Below the pieces are notes generated by a model. That model was not told the DNA's origin, did not search any database, and saw nothing but the letters and a program-made list of their open reading frames with translations. DNA of 64,000 nucleotides, taken from the NCBI GenBank assembly GCA_001600055.1, contig BCIV01000022.1:62001-126000 (forward strand). Direction: 5' to 3'. The DNA is from Filobasidium wieringae. Its lineage: Eukaryota > Basidiomycota > Tremellomycetes > Filobasidiales > Filobasidiaceae. Of this stretch, positions 59,104 to 64,000 are shown one piece after another; the first letter of the stretch is position 1, and every line of letters starts with the position of its first letter. A program made the position numbers and the translations under genes.

Positions 59104-61643
59104 CTACGGATCAGAACAAGGAAGAGCGCGATGAGTTTTTGTTACTATGAACCCGGATCGATGTTCTCGGTCGCAATTCACCTTCAAAGCTGCTGCTATA
59201 TCCCACAAGAGATAGTCACATCCAGCTGCAGCATTCATACTGACAGTGACAGGAAGATACTCTACTTGTCCGCTTATTGTGGAGTTGTAAGGGACTTGAC
59301 CGATGGGGATGTTCAGCTGAGGAACACCAGCGTAGTTGTAAATGCCATAGCCGAATAGGCCTAGTGATGGAGGTCCACCGTATACGTTCTACGATGCAGG
59401 ATCCGATCATCAACCATGTTGTCCTATCAATACGGGCTCAATCTGACAGGCGGACTTACTCGATAAGACGGAGTCGCCTCGTTACCAGTCCAAGTGGTCA
59501 CATAAATCGCATTGGAACACGATTGGTTATCTCTGAAGAGGACGGTCTGTGCGAACCAGTCTTTATAGTCTTGTTTCCTCCTGACTGTTGCGTCGTACAT
59601 CTCCTGGGTGACGTTCTCACGCCCATATGCCCACCTGGTCTCGGGAGAAGGACTGACAAATGGCCTTCGTCCTTCGTTCTGAGCCGCATAATCGTCGAAC
59701 CAAGGCTGACCGAAAGTAGTCCATTGGTTATAGTCAATCATGACACCGTAATCAACTCCGAGATATTCCGCAACGCTGCTTCCATTGTGGCTGGCGAATC
59801 GACCGGTAGCGTTCCAGAAGTCTTCGTCACTAAGGCTGTTTACATTGGTCGGATTGATGAGTCCCGTCAGGGATTCACGAAATCGGCGGTAGAGAGGTGC
59901 AGTAAGAGAATCGGCCGTAAAGGTCCAGCTCGCACTGGGGAAATGGATGGTCTGGATTTGTGCGGGCGATTAGTCTTCGTCTAATCTAGCTTTGGAACCC
60001 GGCGAACCTTGGGATAAGAATCAGTGATCGACCAAAGAATCCCCATACCAAGCTCTAGCAAATCCCGTTGCCATTTCTGGGTCTCTGCAGAGGAACCCAG
60101 CGGTGTCCAAGAGCGGTTCGAGCGGCATGACTCCTTGCAGAGGCATAGCTCCCCAGGTGGGTCTCATTCCATAGACGCCATTCGCTGCGGAGGGGCAAAG
60201 AATGGAGCAGCCCGTGTCACTTCCGATCGTGGCGTCCAACCAGTCATAGGCGGCTATCGCGGCTCCGGGACCACTTGATGAGGAAGACGGTTGTTGATAC
60301 CTACGATTTGGTCCCGGTCAGAGGTTTCATTCGCCACTTCTCGACCTTGGGTGGATACTAAATTGCTTACCCATCAGCTCGGGGGTTGTACGAACACATC
60401 TGATCGACCCAACCTTGAGCGGAACAGCATGTTTTAGCTTTGATGGAGTACTCGGCGTTGTGATCGTACTTACCTGCGGTCGCACTTTCTCCGTTTGCAA
60501 AGGAAGATGTCTTGACTTTACCTACGATGACAGCGCCCTGATAAGATGGATATCGATATCAGCCGCGCGCTCTCAACCCTCCCGAACGAATTTTACCTGT
60601 TGGATCAAGCGTTGGATTGACACGGCCGTCTCGTTCCTGGGCCCGTATGTCTCCCAGTATGCCCGGTTACCACAACCAGTCCTTAAGCCCGCGATGTCGT
60701 AGATATCTTTGACGGCAATCCTTTTCCCTGCAAGTGGCAGATTACCCGTTTGATTGAGCGTGTACAATCTAGATGGAACGGGGATCGATAACGTGTTCAT
60801 CCCGGGTACGATCGCGGCCATTTCCGTGAAAGACCCATCGACCGTGCTCACGACTCCGGATGTGAACGCCTGCGCGGAGTCTCGGTAAGAACGATAGACT
60901 TGCGTCAAGGTGATATCGCCATCGAAATGAGCCACATAAGGTCCGTGGGGGACCTGTTTCGGAGGACAATCGGGCAGGTTCCGCCCTCTTAGCGGACAGA
61001 CAGAGCAAGGGTATGGCCAATGCCGGACGTACCAAGTCACCCTTGACGTGAGCGAGGCCGAATCGACCGACGTCTGAAGTCGCGTTGCCGTTCTTGACGA
61101 TCAACTTCCCGTCCCATGCCTCGAGACATGCGGGCAGATCGGATGCGACGTGAAAACTCTTTGTGGACTGCAAGACGACGGCTTGCAAGAATGACTAGAG
61201 GTTCGCCGAATACGACGTTCATGATCGGCGATCGAAATCGAGCGGTGTATGACAGCAAGACTTACTTTGTCCCAAACATCGTCACTCGCTTCGAAAGCAT
61301 CGACCTGTCGGGACAGACTAGCGCAATTGACCTCCCCTTCAACATCAAATACAGTGATCCTGAGTACATCTTGAGCGATTTTCTCCACACCCCAGTCGTT
61401 CGTCAGAACATGGCTTTTGAATAACGGTCCGATAGGCGAGACATATTCCTTGTTTCCTTGTCCACCATCGGCGAAGAAGGTGATCGACGAATGGCTGGCT
61501 CCCTGGGATACAGATCGAGGTTCCAGACTGGTCGCTCTTCTGGTATAAGCGTACCTCTCGTTTCCTGCCGGGCCCTCAGCCGAGACGATATTGCTACCCA
61601 GCAAAAGGCTGGTGATCGTGAATAAGGGGGATGGATATTTCAT
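59104..61643 (-). CDS. Secreted amidase-signature protein with N-terminal extension
   Basis: 673 residues from exons 61266-61643, 61033-61167, 60597-60953, 60474-60537, 60371-60413, 60033-60300, 59460-59951 and 59104-59388. A signal peptide (SPLFTITSLLLGSNIVSA) precedes a roughly 200-residue N-terminal domain, as in the fungal group with a scytalone dehydratase-like (Arp1) N domain. The amidase core has RIAVKDIYD (catalytic Lys), SSSSSGPG (cis-Ser region) and GSDTGCSI (nucleophile Ser in GSDTGxS). ANGVYGMRPTWG and LDTAGFLCRD follow. The C-terminal NVYGGPPSLGLFGYG and PIGQVPY complete the fold. The last codons are less certain. It hydrolyses amides outside the cell or in the secretory pathway; substrate unknown. 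The first intron's acceptor was chosen for phase. Confidence 0.82.
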
Positions 61644-62741
61644 CTGAATTATCACTTGAATGTAAGTTTTTCTGCCGGGGGAAGAGCGCGGATGATGTTT
61701 CGCATGAGCGAAAGCTACTGAGCTATATACCTTTGTCCGGTCGAATTCGTTATCGCACTGGCAATCTTTCAGTGTTAGCCGGCGGGTCGACGAATGTGGG
61801 TAAAATGGTCGATAAGGTCTCTGAACAATCAGGCCGCACCTCCATCACACCTGCCTCGCGGTCCTTAACACAAGGAGTTCATCTTTGATAAGCTTCTTAC
61901 AGGCCCGAGCCGATTTACCCCGCAGAGAGTAGGCCGTCGGGATGACAGGCCGGACCTTCCCCCGGATACGCTGGGCTAAGGTGACCTAGGCCCACAAGTA
62001 GAGGTATGCAGCGTATGAGGTGGAGGTATAAGGAGTGGAGGTGGCGTCAACCACCTGTTCGAGTCGATCGTGTTCTACCTTTAAGCTTCTCTACCGATGA
62101 GAGATCAGCATCCTGTATCGTAAGGAAATCAAGCACTTCGGATCTCGATGCTTGACAGATGGACGAACGTAGGTGGCTGGATCTCGAAATTGATTCGCGT
62201 GTTCAAACTTGTTGTTCTTCTAGCTGGAAGATATGAGCGAGATTTACTGCGTGCTCTTGGAAGCTAAATGCTTGGTGATCCCATCGTGCCTGTCTTTCAG
62301 GGAATGTGATTAGGACTAGATGACTGTCGTGCGGTCGCTCAGCGTTGTTTCTCTTTCTATCCTCGAGCTTGAATCGATAAGCCGTCGGATCTTGCAACTG
62401 GTTTTCTAACCGAGTCTCGGGGGGTTTTTAGAACGACGACCCGGGGTACCCCGTCCGGACACTGAATTACTTCCGATTCCAGCCTCGTCCCGGACACAGA
62501 CCGTCTCGGGCATTGTGTATGTCCGGAACATATGGTATGGCTGACGTCAAGATATTGGGGTTCCGTCAGCGTGAACGACCAGCCCGAGCCATTTTCGGGG
62601 GTCGCCAGCAATGTCGATCATGTCTCCTCGCACCGAGTTATCGATTCGTATACATGTCGTTCGGCGAAGACCACCGAGCACTCGCTCATCCGTATCGAAC
62701 AGAGAACAGCTCGACTACCAGCACCGTAACACGACGTCGAC
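61644..62741. promoter_or_regulatory. Divergent intergenic region between amidase and zinc-cluster gene
   Basis: About 1.1 kb. Repeated GGTGGAGGT elements occur near 62,015-62,050 (GAGGTGGAGGTATAAGGAGTGGAGGTGG in part). No gene is accepted. Confidence 0.4.
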
Positions 62742-64000
62742 ATGTTCAATGACAGTGTCGACCTTCACGCCGAGGTTGGAACCTCCTTTGACCCGTCGAC
62801 TAGACCGAAATCGTCCAAAGCATGTGATGTGAGTAAATTCCTATACGCAGGGTTGTGTGAGGTATCAAGTGCTGAGCGTATCGAGCTTAGATATGTAAAC
62901 TTAGGTTCGTTCGAATCTGCTATCAACCGACCTTCCGAACTGACACCTCGGCATCTCTAATCTAATCAGGAAAGTCAAGGTAAGCACCCTTCTCATCTCT
63001 GCAGCCGGCCGGAAACATACATTTAACCAAACGCTCTCTTGCCTCTCAGTGTACCGGCGGGAACCCTTACAGAGCATGTCAGATCCACCATTCCACCTGT
63101 TCCTACACGCCCACAACTAGAAGAGGTCTGATCCAGCTATTGAAACCTGGATCATTCCGTTCAGCAGATCCCGTTTCATCGGAAAAGAAGATCGTAGCGC
63201 AAGATAATGATGGTGACGGTGATACAGAGGAGATCTCGTTAGTAAACCAATCTATCAAAGGAGACAAAGGTCTTCCTCTCAATTGGCTGGTTCTCAGATC
63301 AAGGGTTCCTCTCTACAGACCTAGCATCCGGAGTACCCCCAAAGGAATTCATTCTCTTCTCAACGAGAACCCCGTCGATCCGTCTCAGTTCATTCCCGAT
63401 TTCACCATACATCCGGATTGGTATTCAACCGTACCAGTCTCCTACCCTAAACCAAATCCTTCAGTCGCTCAACATACTTGCGATGAAGATCCAAGTAAGT
63501 CTTACACCCCTGTTCAAGTAGATGTCGGTCTTCTCATGACCTTCCCTCCTCTTCTTTCCCAACCGGTGCGGATTGCGTTATACAGAGGAGCAGAGGATCC
63601 AAGTGAATAGACTGGAAGCGGATCCGTTTGGGAACAGCGGGATCTTACTGTTCCTTCCGAACGAGGACAAAAAGGGGCATTCTCATGTGGGGTGAGTACT
63701 CGCCTCACAATCTCCAACCTGAAGATGTGTTACTAAAGGACAGATCGATATCATTCTCGAAAGGGGCTACGTCTTATTTGACAATGCAGGATCATATCTC
63801 CCGGATCTTACAAGCGAAGATGAACCGTTCTCCTGGATTAGGGAAAGTGGCGTTCAGGCATCGACGAGGGGAAGAGGAATTGGTCAGGGATTCGAGCGTT
63901 TGGAGGTGGGGTTGTCAGGATTATATGTGAGTCCGGGGGGTCGTCGATTTTCGAAGAGGAGGAAGCTGATAGAAGGTATCCGATGGGGGTAGACTTCACG
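62742..64000 (+). CDS. Zinc-cluster-like regulator, partial, with atypical cysteine set
   Basis: Starts at ATG 62742 and runs off the right edge. Exon 1 ends SSKACD|GTGAGT. Two very small exons are then likely: GGTTGTGTGAG after TACGCAG (about 62,851-62,861) and GAAAGTCAAG after AATCAG (about 62,970-62,979), before the exon starting TGTACCGG near 63,050. The joined protein reads KACDGCVRKVKCTGGNPYRA, then CQIHHSTCSYT. That is a Zn2Cys6 outline, but the fourth Cys is Tyr (NPYRAC) and the loop between Cys2 and Cys3 is one residue short. Later exons 63,050-63,491 and about 63,584-63,671 give PLNWLVLRSRVPLYRP and NSGILLFLPNEDKKGHSHVG, which I do not recognise. It is divergent from the amidase. 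Confidence 0.5.

Noticed and set aside
1..64000. CRISPR arrays, phage or bacterial operons
   Set aside because: Intron-bearing fungal genes throughout; no regularly spaced repeats.

Overview
The window is eukaryotic nuclear DNA, almost certainly from a basidiomycete yeast or relative in the Tremellomycetes (Cryptococcus/Papiliotrema-like). Nearly every gene is cut by short introns of about 40-90 nt with GTNNGN donors, CTRAC/CTAAT-like branch sites and YAG acceptors. Gene density is fungal, there is a cell-wall alpha-1,3-glucan synthase gene, and several families are typical of fungi (Zn2Cys6 regulators, GH79, dienelactone hydrolase, quercetinase). The coding models below were spliced by hand. 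Where I give exon coordinates, the summed coding length is a multiple of three and the junctions restore recognisable motifs. No bacterial operon, phage, CRISPR array or convincing intact transposon is visible.

Layout. 1-7,000: a reductase/detoxification stretch with an AKR7-type aldo-keto reductase (cut by the window edge), a nitronate monooxygenase, an arrestin-like trafficking adaptor, a cyanamide hydratase-like HD enzyme and an SDR. 7,400-14,650: dienelactone hydrolase transcribed away from an MFS exporter, followed by a Zn2Cys6 regulator, which resembles a small regulated catabolic or resistance cluster. 15,500-18,000: a fusion of a PD-(D/E)XK nuclease-like domain and a kinase-like domain. 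18,400-20,700: a secreted GH79 glycosidase with very small exons. 21,200-30,430: a 9-kb alpha-1,3-glucan synthase gene. 31,900-34,900: an AN1 zinc-finger protein whose start codon is split by an intron, and an oxidoreductase-like domain protein carrying a minisatellite. 37,700-41,100: an intronless acyltransferase divergent from a Gfo/Idh/MocA dehydrogenase. 42,017-42,102: a tRNA-Phe with a 13-nt intron. 45,300-53,750: a second MFS exporter, a possible relic of a CoA-transferase, an alpha/beta hydrolase, a quercetinase-like bicupin and an MDR dehydrogenase, the last three all on the minus strand. 55,400-57,140: an unrecognised 488-residue protein. 59,100-61,650: a secreted amidase. 62,742-end: a plus-strand gene with a zinc-cluster-like N terminus that has lost one cysteine.

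How they may work together: most of the window is small-molecule catabolism, detoxification and transport (reductases, hydrolases, two exporters, two regulators), interrupted by cell-wall genes. The strongest local unit is hydrolase/exporter/regulator at 7.4-14.6 kb. The most unusual proteins are the nuclease-kinase fusion, the orphan 488-residue protein and the atypical zinc cluster at the right edge. Intergenic stretches of more than 300 bases are listed with what could be seen in them.
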